Of a stretch of 64,000 nucleotides of DNA, positions 35,257 to 43,381 are shown piece by piece. The stretch lies in NCBI GenBank assembly GCA_947497985.1, contig CANMIX010000005.1, forward strand, positions 222,320-286,319. Direction: 5' to 3'. Every line of letters starts with the position of its first letter. Positions within the stretch are counted from its first letter, which is position 1. The translations under genes were made by a program, and so were the position numbers. This DNA is from an uncultured Paracoccaceae bacterium. GTDB lineage: Bacteria > Pseudomonadota > Alphaproteobacteria > Rhodobacterales > Rhodobacteraceae. The notes under the pieces were generated by a model. That model was not told the DNA's origin and did no database searches. It was given only the letters and a program-made list of their open reading frames with translations.

Positions 35257-36170
35257 CATCTGTGGTTTATGAGCGTGTGGCGCTGATTGGTCTGGGGCTG
35301 ATCGCCTCTTCGATGTTTTGGGCGATAAAACGCAGTGGTCTGGCCGGTGAAGTCACCGGGTTTGCCCGCAGCGTTGAGACCCGCGAAACCGCACGCCGCA
35401 TCGGCCTGTGTGACCGGGTCTGCGACACGGTGGTGGAGGCGGTGCAGGACGCCGATTTGGTGGTTTTGTGCGTGCCGGTTGGTGTCATGGGGCAGGTCGC
35501 GGCCGAGATCGCACCACATCTAAAAGCCGGGGCCACGGTGTCTGACGTGGGTTCGGTCAAGGCCAGCGTGATCGAGGCGGTGCAGCCGCATCTGCCCGAG
35601 GACGTGCATTTTGTGCCAGCCCACCCGATTGCAGGCACCGAACATTCCGGCCCGGAATCCGGGTTTGCCGAGCTTTACGACAACCGCTGGTGCCTGTTGG
35701 TTCCGGTTGAAGGCACCGATCCCGCCGCGACCGAACGTCTGCGCAGCCTGTGGGAGGGGATGGGCGCCAATGTGGATGAGATGGAGGCAGACCACCACGA
35801 TCTGGTGCTGGCTGTTACCTCTCATGCGCCGCATTTGATTGCCTATACAATGGTGGGCGTCGCGGATGATCTGCGCCGGGTGACCGACAGTGAGGTTATC
35901 AAATACTCGGCCGCGGGGTTTCGGGATTTTACCCGCATCGCGGCCTCGGACCCAACCATGTGGCGCGATGTGTTCCTGACCAACAAAGAGGCGACGCTGG
36001 AAATTCTGGGCCGCTTCACCGAAGAGCTGTTTGCCCTGCAGCGCGCCATTCGCACCGGCGACGGGGAGCATTTGCACGATTATTTTACCCGCACACGGGC
36101 AATTCGCCGTGGAATTATCGAGGCAGGCCAAGATACAGCTGCACCGAATTTTGGACGGGAGAAAACATGA
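35253..36170 (+). CDS. tyrA: Prephenate/arogenate dehydrogenase
   Basis: Oxidatively decarboxylates prephenate (or arogenate) in tyrosine synthesis. 305 residues: the N-terminal NAD(P) fold [19 protein letters not shown] has GxGxxxxS; the catalytic histidine is in [14 protein letters not shown] (~123-136), and [10 protein letters not shown] is another conserved site. The start ATG 35253 sits in the ATGA overlap with hisC. Its own stop again overlaps the next start (ATGA at 36167). No chorismate mutase domain is fused. Confidence 0.93.
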   Translation: MTSVVYERVALIGLGLIASSMFWAIKRSGLAGEVTGFARSVETRETARRIGLCDRVCDTVVEAVQDADLVVLCVPVGVMGQVAAEIAPHLKAGATVSDVGSVKASVIEAVQPHLPEDVHFVPAHPIAGTEHSGPESGFAELYDNRWCLLVPVEGTDPAATERLRSLWEGMGANVDEMEADHHDLVLAVTSHAPHLIAYTMVGVADDLRRVTDSEVIKYSAAGFRDFTRIAASDPTMWRDVFLTNKEATLEILGRFTEELFALQRAIRTGDGEHLHDYFTRTRAIRRGIIEAGQDTAAPNFGREKT

Positions 36171-36904
36171 TACGTAGTGCAGGTGTAGTGGCTGCTTGGT
36201 CTATTGCGATGGCGCTGAGCGCTGCAAACGTGCAGGCCAATCCGGTGGAAGAAGGCGCGGCACCTATATCTGCAGGCCATCGCTCCAGTTTTATGTGGGC
36301 GCTTCCCGCGCAAGCAGAGGCGATAACACCACTGCCGGATCTGTTGGAACCGGTTCTGTTTGGTAAGCGCAAGCGGAAGCGGCAGGAGAAAGCAGCGATT
36401 TGCGGCGATCTGGATATCCAGGGCGAAAACGTCGGCGCGGTACCCGGGCGGCTGAACGGTTGCGGTGCACAGGACGCGGTTCGAATAAGCGCGATCTCAG
36501 GTGTTTCCTTGAGCCAGCATTCGGTGATGACCTGTGAGACTGCCCAAGCGTTGAAACATTGGGTCGACAAGGGGGTGCAGCCGGCGTTTCGCAAAGACGT
36601 GGTGGGGCTGCGGGTTGCGGCGCATTACTCTTGCCGCACGCGCAACAATCGCCCTGGTGCCAAAATTTCGGAACATGGGCGCGGAAAGGCCATTGATATT
36701 TCAGGGTTCATTCTGAAAAACGGCGATGTGGTGACGGTCCTTGAAGGCTGGAAAAGGCGCAAAACGCGCAAGCAGTTGGAACAAGTGTGGAAATCGGCCT
36801 GTGGACCCTTTGGCACTGTGCTGGGGCCGCGCGCGGACCGCTATCATCAAGACCACTTCCACTTGGACACGGCCCGCCATCGTGGTGGACCCTATTGCCG
36901 GTGA
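36167..36904 (+). CDS. Extensin-like C-terminal domain protein, exported
   Basis: A 245-residue protein with a signal peptide (to about residue 23) and a basic spacer (GKRKRKRQEK). The C-terminal part has SEHGRGKAIDISGF and the metal-like DRYHQDHFHLD, typical of the Extensin-like_C family, related in fold to M15 peptidoglycan D,D-peptidases. Six cysteines are spaced as in exported members. Whether it hydrolyses wall peptides is unproven. It is translationally coupled to tyrA by ATGA, an unusual partnership explained only by transcription. Confidence 0.85.
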   Translation: MIRSAGVVAAWSIAMALSAANVQANPVEEGAAPISAGHRSSFMWALPAQAEAITPLPDLLEPVLFGKRKRKRQEKAAICGDLDIQGENVGAVPGRLNGCGAQDAVRISAISGVSLSQHSVMTCETAQALKHWVDKGVQPAFRKDVVGLRVAAHYSCRTRNNRPGAKISEHGRGKAIDISGFILKNGDVVTVLEGWKRRKTRKQLEQVWKSACGPFGTVLGPRADRYHQDHFHLDTARHRGGPYCR

Positions 36905-36929
36905 AATTAGCGGCTAGAGCAGGGGTGGG

Positions 36930-36998
36930 CTCCCGCGCCTGAAGGGGGCTTTGCCCCATTACAGACTTGGGCCGGGCATCGCACCACAGGTGCGATGC
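36930..36998 (-). repeat. Modular hairpin/GCCCAA/GCGGGAG intergenic element (copy at 36.9 kb)
   Basis: Minus-strand reading: a perfect 10-bp hairpin with loop TGT (arms 36998-36989 and 36985-36976), then GGCCCAAG (36973-36966), then, 26 bases later, GGCGCGGGAG (36939-36930). It lies between the convergent extensin and DUF2125 genes and could assist termination, though no U-run follows the hairpin. Confidence 0.7.
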
Positions 36999-37019
36999 GG
37001 TTGCGATTTATGGCAGAGG

Positions 37020-38021
37020 TCACCGCAATAGGATGCGCGGCGCAGGGCCCAGTGGGAGGGGACCAAGCATGACGCGGCCACGGGCAAAATTCAGGCGCAG
37101 TTCCAACCGTTCCGGATGACCGCTGCGCCCGGCGAGCAGAGACAGGACTTGTTCAACATTGGCGCGCAGCGCGGGCGGCAGCAGTCCGGTTTCTTCGGTG
37201 AGGGTTAGCATGCGTTGCCAATCCTGCGCCTGCAACGTGATGGTACCGGTCGGGCGACCGGATTCGTCCATAGACAATTCACCCGCTGCGCGCATCTGCA
37301 TCGGACCCCATTGGACAAGCATCTGCTCCAAGTCGAGGTGACGCGGTTGCGGGCGTCGCAGTTCAAGTGCGCGTCGATCCCAAGGCGTGTCAAACGTTGC
37401 AGTGGCGCGAAATTCCAAGGCTTCAAACGCTTCTGGCAAGCTCTGGGTGGAAAACAACACCCGCCGCGTGCCGCCAGAGAGAACCAGGCCTGCGATATTG
37501 CCGTGCAATTGATAGCGTAGGGGTTCGTCGCTTTCTTCCATGCGCAAAACGAAGGCTTGGCCGGATAAAAGAGGTTGCGCCGCGTCCGAGATTTTCCAAG
37601 GTCCAGAGTGAAGGTCGATATGTTCCAGCGCCAACGCGCGACCCGGCGCAAAGCCGAGACCTGCGCGCATATCGTCGGCTTCCAAAATCAATGTGCCATC
37701 AAAATTGGAGAACCGTTGAGGGGTCGCAGGAAAACGTAGCCCCTGTTGGGTCGGCGAGACGGCCGCGCTGTCAAACGTGATCCAATCCGCGCTCCAGGCG
37801 GTGCCAGTGCCAGGATCCGCGAGCACCGGGTTCAAGATGCGGGTCACGTGACGGGAGGGATATCCTGCGGTTTCAATCCCATCATATTCCGCATGCCACC
37901 CTTCACGCGCGCGTTCGCCGTACCAGGCGGTCACGCCCTCGCGCAATGCCCAGGCAGCGATGCCCCAATAGGCAGTCCACAGAAGAGTGAGCACAACAAG
38001 CCAATTGATCAACCTGCGCAT
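37020..38021 (-). CDS. DUF2125 domain protein
   Basis: A 333-residue protein with an N-terminal membrane helix or uncleaved signal (INWLVVLTLLWTAYWGIAAW, residues 5-24), so inner-membrane or periplasmic. The rest matches the alphaproteobacterial DUF2125 pattern: an early GYPSR motif and repeated beta-strand-like segments such as ALEHIDLHSGPW. Function is unknown. Start 38021 gives the membrane helix directly. The gene ends next to an intergenic repeat. Confidence 0.82.
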   Translation of the reverse strand: MRRLINWLVVLTLLWTAYWGIAAWALREGVTAWYGERAREGWHAEYDGIETAGYPSRHVTRILNPVLADPGTGTAWSADWITFDSAAVSPTQQGLRFPATPQRFSNFDGTLILEADDMRAGLGFAPGRALALEHIDLHSGPWKISDAAQPLLSGQAFVLRMEESDEPLRYQLHGNIAGLVLSGGTRRVLFSTQSLPEAFEALEFRATATFDTPWDRRALELRRPQPRHLDLEQMLVQWGPMQMRAAGELSMDESGRPTGTITLQAQDWQRMLTLTEETGLLPPALRANVEQVLSLLAGRSGHPERLELRLNFARGRVMLGPLPLGPAPRILLR

Positions 38022-38088
38022 ATCAATCCCCTTTTCGCAGCCCAGAAATGCTGTTTATAAGTTGCTGTTAAAAAGGACCAGTAACGAC

Positions 38089-38619
38089 ATGACGATGTGG
38101 GTATTTGGATATGGCTCGCTGCTGTGGAATCCTGGATTTCCGGTGGCAGAGACGCGCAAAGCGACGCTGCATGGTTACGGAAGGTCATTTTGCATGTGGT
38201 CCATCCATCATCGCGGCACAGAAGAGAACCCTGGATTGGTCTTGGCCCTGGATGAGATTGAGGGCGCGCATTGCACCGGTCTGGCCTTTGCTGTCCAAGA
38301 CGGGCAGGAAGCCGCGACGCTGCAGACCCTGCGGGAACGTGAGTTGATCTCGTCAGCCTATGTTGAGCGCGAGCTGGACGTGGAGCTGGAAGATGGAGAG
38401 CAAGTGCGCACCGTAACTTATGTGGTGGACCCGCATCACGTGCAATATTGCGGTGGCATGGCGTTGGAAAGTCAGGCCCTGGTGATTGCGCGCGCCATTG
38501 GCGGGCGGGGTCCAAATACAGAATACCTATACAACACTGCCGAGCATTTGACGGAAATTGGATTGGAAGATGCGGATCTGAACTGGCTCACTGCGCGAGT
38601 GCGTGAACTGACTGCATAA
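38089..38619 (+). CDS. Gamma-glutamylcyclotransferase (ChaC-like)
   Basis: A 176-residue enzyme likely degrading glutathione to 5-oxoproline and Cys-Gly. VFGYGSLLWNPGFP is the substrate-binding YGSL motif, and the catalytic Glu lies in LRERELISSAYVERE (about residues 83-97). Length matches ChaC proteins. The start ATG 38089 follows AAAAGGA at 12 bases; ATG 38095 is an alternative. The gene is divergent from DUF2125 and ends 89 bases before the channel gene. Confidence 0.88.
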   Translation: MTMWVFGYGSLLWNPGFPVAETRKATLHGYGRSFCMWSIHHRGTEENPGLVLALDEIEGAHCTGLAFAVQDGQEAATLQTLRERELISSAYVERELDVELEDGEQVRTVTYVVDPHHVQYCGGMALESQALVIARAIGGRGPNTEYLYNTAEHLTEIGLEDADLNWLTARVRELTA

Positions 38620-38708
38620 ATGCGTGATAAACACTTGGCTCTTCAAGGTCTTTCCCTATAGGCTGCGCGAGGACAGCGAGCAGTAACAGGTGTCAGGAGT
38701 CATAACCT

Positions 38709-39896
38709 ATGGCGCAAAATGGGCGCGAGGCGAGACCGCAATTTTCTCAACCCGTGCGACAGGTGATCATGATGTTGATCGCGCTGGGGCTTGCCGGATT
38801 TGGAGCCTTTGTGGCTCTGCCGCGGGTGTTGCCGATCTTTGAGGCCAATCCTTGGTTGAATGGTTTTATCCTTCTTGTTTTTCTGATCGGCGTGACCGCC
38901 TGTTTCTGGCAGGTGGTGCAGCTGATCGGGTCTGTGCGGTGGATCGAACGGTTTGCCAGTGATGAGACCTTTGAGGACGATAAAGCCCCGTCGATGCTGG
39001 CGCCACTAGCCTCGCTTCTGCGCTCGCGCGGCGCGCGGATGCAGTTGGGGTCTTCGTCGACACGATCCATTCTGGATTCGGTTGCCACACGGATCGACGA
39101 AGATCGCGAGATTACACGGTATATCGTTAACCTACTGATTTTTCTGGGCCTTTTAGGGACGTTTTACGGTCTGGCGACAACGGTTCCTGCGGTTGTGGAC
39201 ACCATCCGCAGCTTGGCGCCGCAAGAAGGTGAAGAAAGCCTGGCGGTGTTCAACCGTTTGATGAGCGGGCTGGAAGCGCAGCTGGGCGGTATGGGGGTGG
39301 CGTTTGCCTCATCTTTGCTGGGACTGGCGGGATCTCTGATCGTCGGTCTGTTGGAGCTGTTTGCCGGTCACGGTCAGAACCGGTTTTATCGGGAACTGGA
39401 AGAATGGCTGTCCTCCTTTACCCGGGTGAGCCTGTCGTCTGAGGATTCCGTTGGCGAAGGTGGCGGCGGTGCCGTCAGCCAAGTGTTGGACACGATGGCA
39501 GAGCAGATGGAAGCGCTGAATGTGATGTTCATGGACACTGCGCAATCGCGTGTGGATATGGACCACAAGATGGATGCGTTGATCAATGTGATCTCGGATA
39601 TGAATCAACGCCAAGACCGGACCGAAACCCTGTCGGGCGCAATCGAACGGATCGCTGTTGGTCAGGAAGCACTGGTTGAGATCATGCGGGCCCAGGGCGA
39701 TGTCGGAATTGATGCCGAAAGTCGTATGCGCCTGCGGTCGATCGATGTGCAGATGCTGCGAATCCTCGAAGAGATTTCTGCGGGCCGTCAAGAAAGCCTG
39801 GCCGAGCTGCGCAAGGACATTGATCTGCTGGTCAAGGCTTTTGCCAATCCGCGCGCGCGTATGCGCCCGTCACCACCACCGGGCGAAGGGGCCTAA
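38709..39896 (+). CDS. MotA/TolQ/ExbB-type proton-channel protein with long cytoplasmic tail
   Basis: A 395-residue inner-membrane protein. Four hydrophobic segments are seen (about 19-38, 48-72, 138-165, 191-218); the last two form the MotA/TolQ/ExbB channel domain (FLGLLGTFYGLATTVPAVV; GMGVAFASSLLGLAGSL). Unlike TolQ it has an extra ~170-residue C-terminal helical tail in the cytoplasm (from about 225), with a Pro-rich end. Such proteins form pentamers around a dimer of a MotB/ExbD partner, and ion flow rotates them. The partner starts three bases after the stop, so they form one operon. Function in this clade is not established. Confidence 0.88.
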   Translation: MAQNGREARPQFSQPVRQVIMMLIALGLAGFGAFVALPRVLPIFEANPWLNGFILLVFLIGVTACFWQVVQLIGSVRWIERFASDETFEDDKAPSMLAPLASLLRSRGARMQLGSSSTRSILDSVATRIDEDREITRYIVNLLIFLGLLGTFYGLATTVPAVVDTIRSLAPQEGEESLAVFNRLMSGLEAQLGGMGVAFASSLLGLAGSLIVGLLELFAGHGQNRFYRELEEWLSSFTRVSLSSEDSVGEGGGGAVSQVLDTMAEQMEALNVMFMDTAQSRVDMDHKMDALINVISDMNQRQDRTETLSGAIERIAVGQEALVEIMRAQGDVGIDAESRMRLRSIDVQMLRILEEISAGRQESLAELRKDIDLLVKAFANPRARMRPSPPPGEGA

Positions 39897-39899
39897 ACC

Positions 39900-42275
39900 A
39901 TGGCTCTGTCACGGCGCACGGGTCAACGGTTCCAGGGGGCGATCTGGCCCGGGTTTGTCGACGCGATGACGGGCCTGTTGCTGGTTTTGATGTTCGTCCT
40001 CACCATTTTCATGATGGTGCAATTCGTTTTGCGTGAGACGATTTCAGGCCAGGAAACCGAATTGGACGATCTGGCCGATGAAGTGGGGGCGCTTGCCTCG
40101 GCGCTTGGGTTGGCGGACCGGGAAAACACCCAGTTGCAGGCGCGGCTTGGGGCGTTGAATTCAACTTTGAACACGACGCAGGCTTTGCTGACACAAACCC
40201 AGCAAGAGCTGGCGGATCGAACCGTGGCCCTGGCACAGGCAACGGCAGAGCGTGACATTCGCGATTCCGAGCTGCAAATCGCGCGTGGACAGATTACCGC
40301 CTTTGAAGCACAGGTTGCGGCTCTGATCAGCAGCAGGGATGATGCAGAACGCCGGGTCTCTGCTTTGACAGCTGAGCGCGACGACCTTGAAACTCGCCAG
40401 ACGGAATTGTTGAGCGCGCAGGAGGCGTTAGATCTCGCGCTTGCCACGGCACGGGACGAAATTGACGCGCAAGTCGAAGCAGCACGCCTGGCCGCCGCGC
40501 AACGCGAAGCGCTGGAAGCTTTGATCGCGGATCTGGAAGAAGAGGGCACGGCGCGTTCAGCCGAAATCAACGATCTACAAGAACAGCTGAGTGCGGAAGA
40601 AACCGCGCGTCTGGCAGAGGCTGCGGCGGCACAGGCCTTGCAGGAGCGTTTGGAAAACGCGGATGCAGAACTGACGGCTATGACCTTGGCATTAGAGGCA
40701 CAGCGTCAGGAGGCCGAGGATACATTGACCTTGCTGGCTGCCGCCCAGGCTGCGCGCACGCAATTGGATGCCCAGTTGGAAGAAGCGCTCAGCACCTTGG
40801 AAGCCGCGCGCGCCCAGGCACAGGAACGCGACGCGTTGGCTGAACGTCTGACTCGGGTTCTGTCGCAGATGGAAGTGAGCCAATCCGAGGCTGTGGCGCG
40901 TGTATCTGCCCTGGAAGCTGAGCTGGACCGGGTGCGCAGCACCAGCGTAGAGAACCAGGCCAACCTGCAAGGGGCGTTGGCGGCGGCACAGGCCGAGGCG
41001 TTGCGGATCCAACAAGAGTTGGAACGCGAACTGGCCCAGCAGCAGGCGACATCCGTGCAAACACAAAGCGCCTTTGATCAAGAGATTGCCCGCCTGCGCG
41101 AAGAACGCGACGCGGCGGCGCGTGCCTATGAACAGGCGCTTGCAGAGGCAGAGGCACGCATCGCTGCATTGGATGAGAGCCTGCGCGCCGAGCTTGCAGA
41201 TGCTGAACGTGGGTTTGCCAGCCAGAAGGCCGGACTTGAGGCGCAACTGGCGCAGTCGCGCACCGATCTGGAAGCCGCGCGGCGCACAACGACATCGACC
41301 GAGGATCAACGCGCCGAAGTGGAGGCCCGTCTGTTGATGGCGCTGGAAAAGCTGGAGCAAGCCAATGCTGCAGCGCAGGACAAGGATCTGCTGCAAAGCC
41401 GTCTGCTGGCCGCGCTGGAAGGCCAGGAAACTGCGGAAAGTGCTGCAGCAGAAAGCCGGTCTTTGGCAGAGCAGAGATCGGATCTTTTGGCGCAGGCCCG
41501 TGCGTCCTTGGCACAGGAACAAGAGATTTCAACCGAAGCGCAACGCCAGACGGCCCTGTTGAACCAACAGGTTTCGGCCCTTCGCGAACAGCTCGGCGGT
41601 TTGCAGGCGCTTTTGGACGATTACGAGGCGCGCGATGTGGCGCAATCCGTACAGTTGCAAAGCCTAGGTCAGGATTTGAATGCCGCCCTGGCGCGCGCGG
41701 CTTCAGAAGAGCGCAAACGCCGCCTTTTGGAAGAGGCAGAGCGCAAGCGTCTGGAGGATGAGGCCGCGGCGCTTGCGTTGCGGGCAGAAGCCTTGGAAGC
41801 CGAAAGCGAAGATCTAGCGCGGTATCGGTCAGAGTTCTTTGGTCGGCTGCGGGATGTCTTGGGCAATCAAGAGGGCGTGCAAATTCAGGGCGACCGGTTC
41901 GTCTTTGCCTCAGAAGTGTTGTTTGGCGCAGGTAGTGCCGATTTGTCCGAGGAAGGGCGCGCTGAAATCGCCAAAGTTGCCCGGATCTTGCAAAGTATCG
42001 CGGCCGACATTCCACCGGAACTGAATTGGATTATTCGGGTGGACGGTCATACGGACAATGATCCGCTGATCAATCATCCGAAATTTGCAGATAACTGGGA
42101 GTTGAGCCAGGGGCGAGCCCTGTCAGTGGTGCGGTTCATGGTGGAGGGACTTGGCCTGCCGCCGCAACGTCTGGCGGCAAATGGGTTTGGCGAATACCAG
42201 CCTGTAAATCCAGACGACACGCCCGAAGCCCGTGCGCAAAACAGGCGCATTGAGCTCAAGTTCACCGAGCGCTAG
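39900..42275 (+). CDS. MotB/OmpA-type stator protein with ~600-residue periplasmic coiled coil
   Basis: A 791-residue protein. A short cytoplasmic N-terminus is followed by the single membrane helix FVDAMTGLLLVLMFVLTIF (about 20-43) carrying Asp21, in the position of the proton-bearing Asp of MotB/ExbD. Residues ~50-650 are an almost uninterrupted Ala/Glu/Gln/Leu/Arg coiled coil. The last ~125 residues are an OmpA-like peptidoglycan-binding domain (VDGHTDNDP, NWELSQGRALSVVRFM, NRRIELKF). It therefore looks like a rotor or tether linking the channel in the inner membrane across the periplasm to the wall. The coiled coil could span far more than the periplasm if straight, so it must be bent, bundled or folded back. 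Confidence 0.9.
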   Translation: MALSRRTGQRFQGAIWPGFVDAMTGLLLVLMFVLTIFMMVQFVLRETISGQETELDDLADEVGALASALGLADRENTQLQARLGALNSTLNTTQALLTQTQQELADRTVALAQATAERDIRDSELQIARGQITAFEAQVAALISSRDDAERRVSALTAERDDLETRQTELLSAQEALDLALATARDEIDAQVEAARLAAAQREALEALIADLEEEGTARSAEINDLQEQLSAEETARLAEAAAAQALQERLENADAELTAMTLALEAQRQEAEDTLTLLAAAQAARTQLDAQLEEALSTLEAARAQAQERDALAERLTRVLSQMEVSQSEAVARVSALEAELDRVRSTSVENQANLQGALAAAQAEALRIQQELERELAQQQATSVQTQSAFDQEIARLREERDAAARAYEQALAEAEARIAALDESLRAELADAERGFASQKAGLEAQLAQSRTDLEAARRTTTSTEDQRAEVEARLLMALEKLEQANAAAQDKDLLQSRLLAALEGQETAESAAAESRSLAEQRSDLLAQARASLAQEQEISTEAQRQTALLNQQVSALREQLGGLQALLDDYEARDVAQSVQLQSLGQDLNAALARAASEERKRRLLEEAERKRLEDEAAALALRAEALEAESEDLARYRSEFFGRLRDVLGNQEGVQIQGDRFVFASEVLFGAGSADLSEEGRAEIAKVARILQSIAADIPPELNWIIRVDGHTDNDPLINHPKFADNWELSQGRALSVVRFMVEGLGLPPQRLAANGFGEYQPVNPDDTPEARAQNRRIELKFTER

Positions 42276-42315
42276 AGACCCCCGGAAAGAAACGTCTCTC
42301 AAGCAACAGGGAGGG

Positions 42316-42388
42316 CTCCCGCCCAGTGCCAGCATGCCCTAAAGGGCCTGCGCACCGGTTGGGCGTGGCCTTGCGCGATGCGCAAGGC
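42316..42388 (-). repeat. Modular hairpin/GCCCAA/GCGGGAG intergenic element (copy at 42.3 kb)
   Basis: Minus-strand reading: a perfect 9-bp hairpin GCCTTGCGC-ATC-GCGCAAGGC (42388-42368), then CGCCCAAC (42365-42358), and 33 bases later GGGCGGGAG (42324-42316). It lies between convergent genes (MotB-like and M23). Confidence 0.72.
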
Positions 42389-42405
42389 GAGCGCAGGACG
42401 TGGGC

Positions 42406-43377
42406 TTAGTTGATGGAAATCGCCGACGTCATTACGTCCACAACCGCGCCGTTGCGCAGCAGTTCGGCGGTGCCGGTATATGTCCCTGTGGGCCAGCCAT
42501 CGGCGCGTAGGCGACGCCCAGCCGCCCGGTAGAACTGGGCCTGTGCCTTCGATAGATCGTCGGTATGAGAGACAAAGGGACCGTCGGGCCCTGAAATGCT
42601 GAGCCGCAGTTGGTCACCTGTGCGCCCACCATATGCATATCCCCAGAACACCAATGCCGGTGCGGCGTCAGGCAAGCTGGACCGGGCTGCGGTGCCTGCC
42701 TTTACCGCACTGTATTCGGGAACCGCGTCGGAAAACCCTGTCGCCAGTAGGCCGCCGGGCTCATATGCAACATCAAACCCCCATAAGGGGGTTGCGGTGG
42801 CGCGACAGGTGGATTGATCCGGCGTGGCCGCGGTGAAAGGATCCACGACTTGGCCGTTGTGGCGCACCGAGAGGTGGAGATGGGGAAACTGCGTTTGCCC
42901 GGAGAGGCCGATTTCACCCAAGGGCGTGCCGGGGGTGACCTTCTGTCCCGGCTTGACCAAGACAGAGCCTTGTTTCAGGTGGCAATACTGGGTCTCCCAG
43001 CCGTTGGCATGTTTGACCACAACACCGTTGCCACATTCGCGTCCTTTGATCGCTTCGGCCGTCTCGGATGTGTAAAGCACGTCTGCCATGTTGTTGCGCA
43101 CCCCTGAGACCGTTCCTGCGGCGGCGGCCAACACTGAGACGCCGGCGCGCATTTCAGCCTGGGTGGGCAGGGCGATATCAGTGCCTTTGTGACCATCGTA
43201 GCTGAGACCCTGGCACAGGAAATCTTGCGATCCGGGGCCTGGATCGTGGTCGACGTATTGCTGGATGTGGCAATCCTTGCCCAACGTACAGTCCACGGGC
43301 CAGGACAAAGAGAAATCGCTCGCCCCCAGTGAGGAGGCGAGCGATGCTGCACAGGCAAAAGCCAAGGCAAATTTCAT
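42406..43377 (-). CDS. M23 (lysostaphin-type) peptidoglycan endopeptidase
   Basis: A 323-residue exported zinc peptidase: signal peptide to about residue 19, then the M23 fold with the Zn ligands H and D in SYDGHKGTDIALP (about 60-72), HxH in FPHLHLSVRHNG (about 164-175). Such enzymes cut peptide cross-bridges in peptidoglycan. A further ~110 residues form an unidentified beta-rich C-terminal domain. The start is five bases after the clpA stop, so the two share an mRNA, an unusual pairing of a cytoplasmic protease chaperone with a wall hydrolase. Confidence 0.9.
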   Translation of the reverse strand: MKFALAFACAASLASSLGASDFSLSWPVDCTLGKDCHIQQYVDHDPGPGSQDFLCQGLSYDGHKGTDIALPTQAEMRAGVSVLAAAAGTVSGVRNNMADVLYTSETAEAIKGRECGNGVVVKHANGWETQYCHLKQGSVLVKPGQKVTPGTPLGEIGLSGQTQFPHLHLSVRHNGQVVDPFTAATPDQSTCRATATPLWGFDVAYEPGGLLATGFSDAVPEYSAVKAGTAARSSLPDAAPALVFWGYAYGGRTGDQLRLSISGPDGPFVSHTDDLSKAQAQFYRAAGRRLRADGWPTGTYTGTAELLRNGAVVDVMTSAISIN

Positions 43378-43381
43378 TGAG

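Noticed and set aside
36920..37019. Rho-independent terminator after the extensin-like gene
   Set aside because: The hairpin belongs to the repeated intergenic element and has no U-run, so it is listed as a repeat instead.
40789..42015. 408-codon open frame antisense to the MotB-like coiled coil
   Set aside because: It arises from biased GC-rich codons of the coiled coil; the translation is compositionally odd and lacks a ribosome-binding site.
38709..42275. Zorya anti-phage system
   Set aside because: The two motor genes resemble ZorA/ZorB in layout, but no ZorC or ZorD gene is next to them; flanking genes are ChaC-like and an M23 peptidase.
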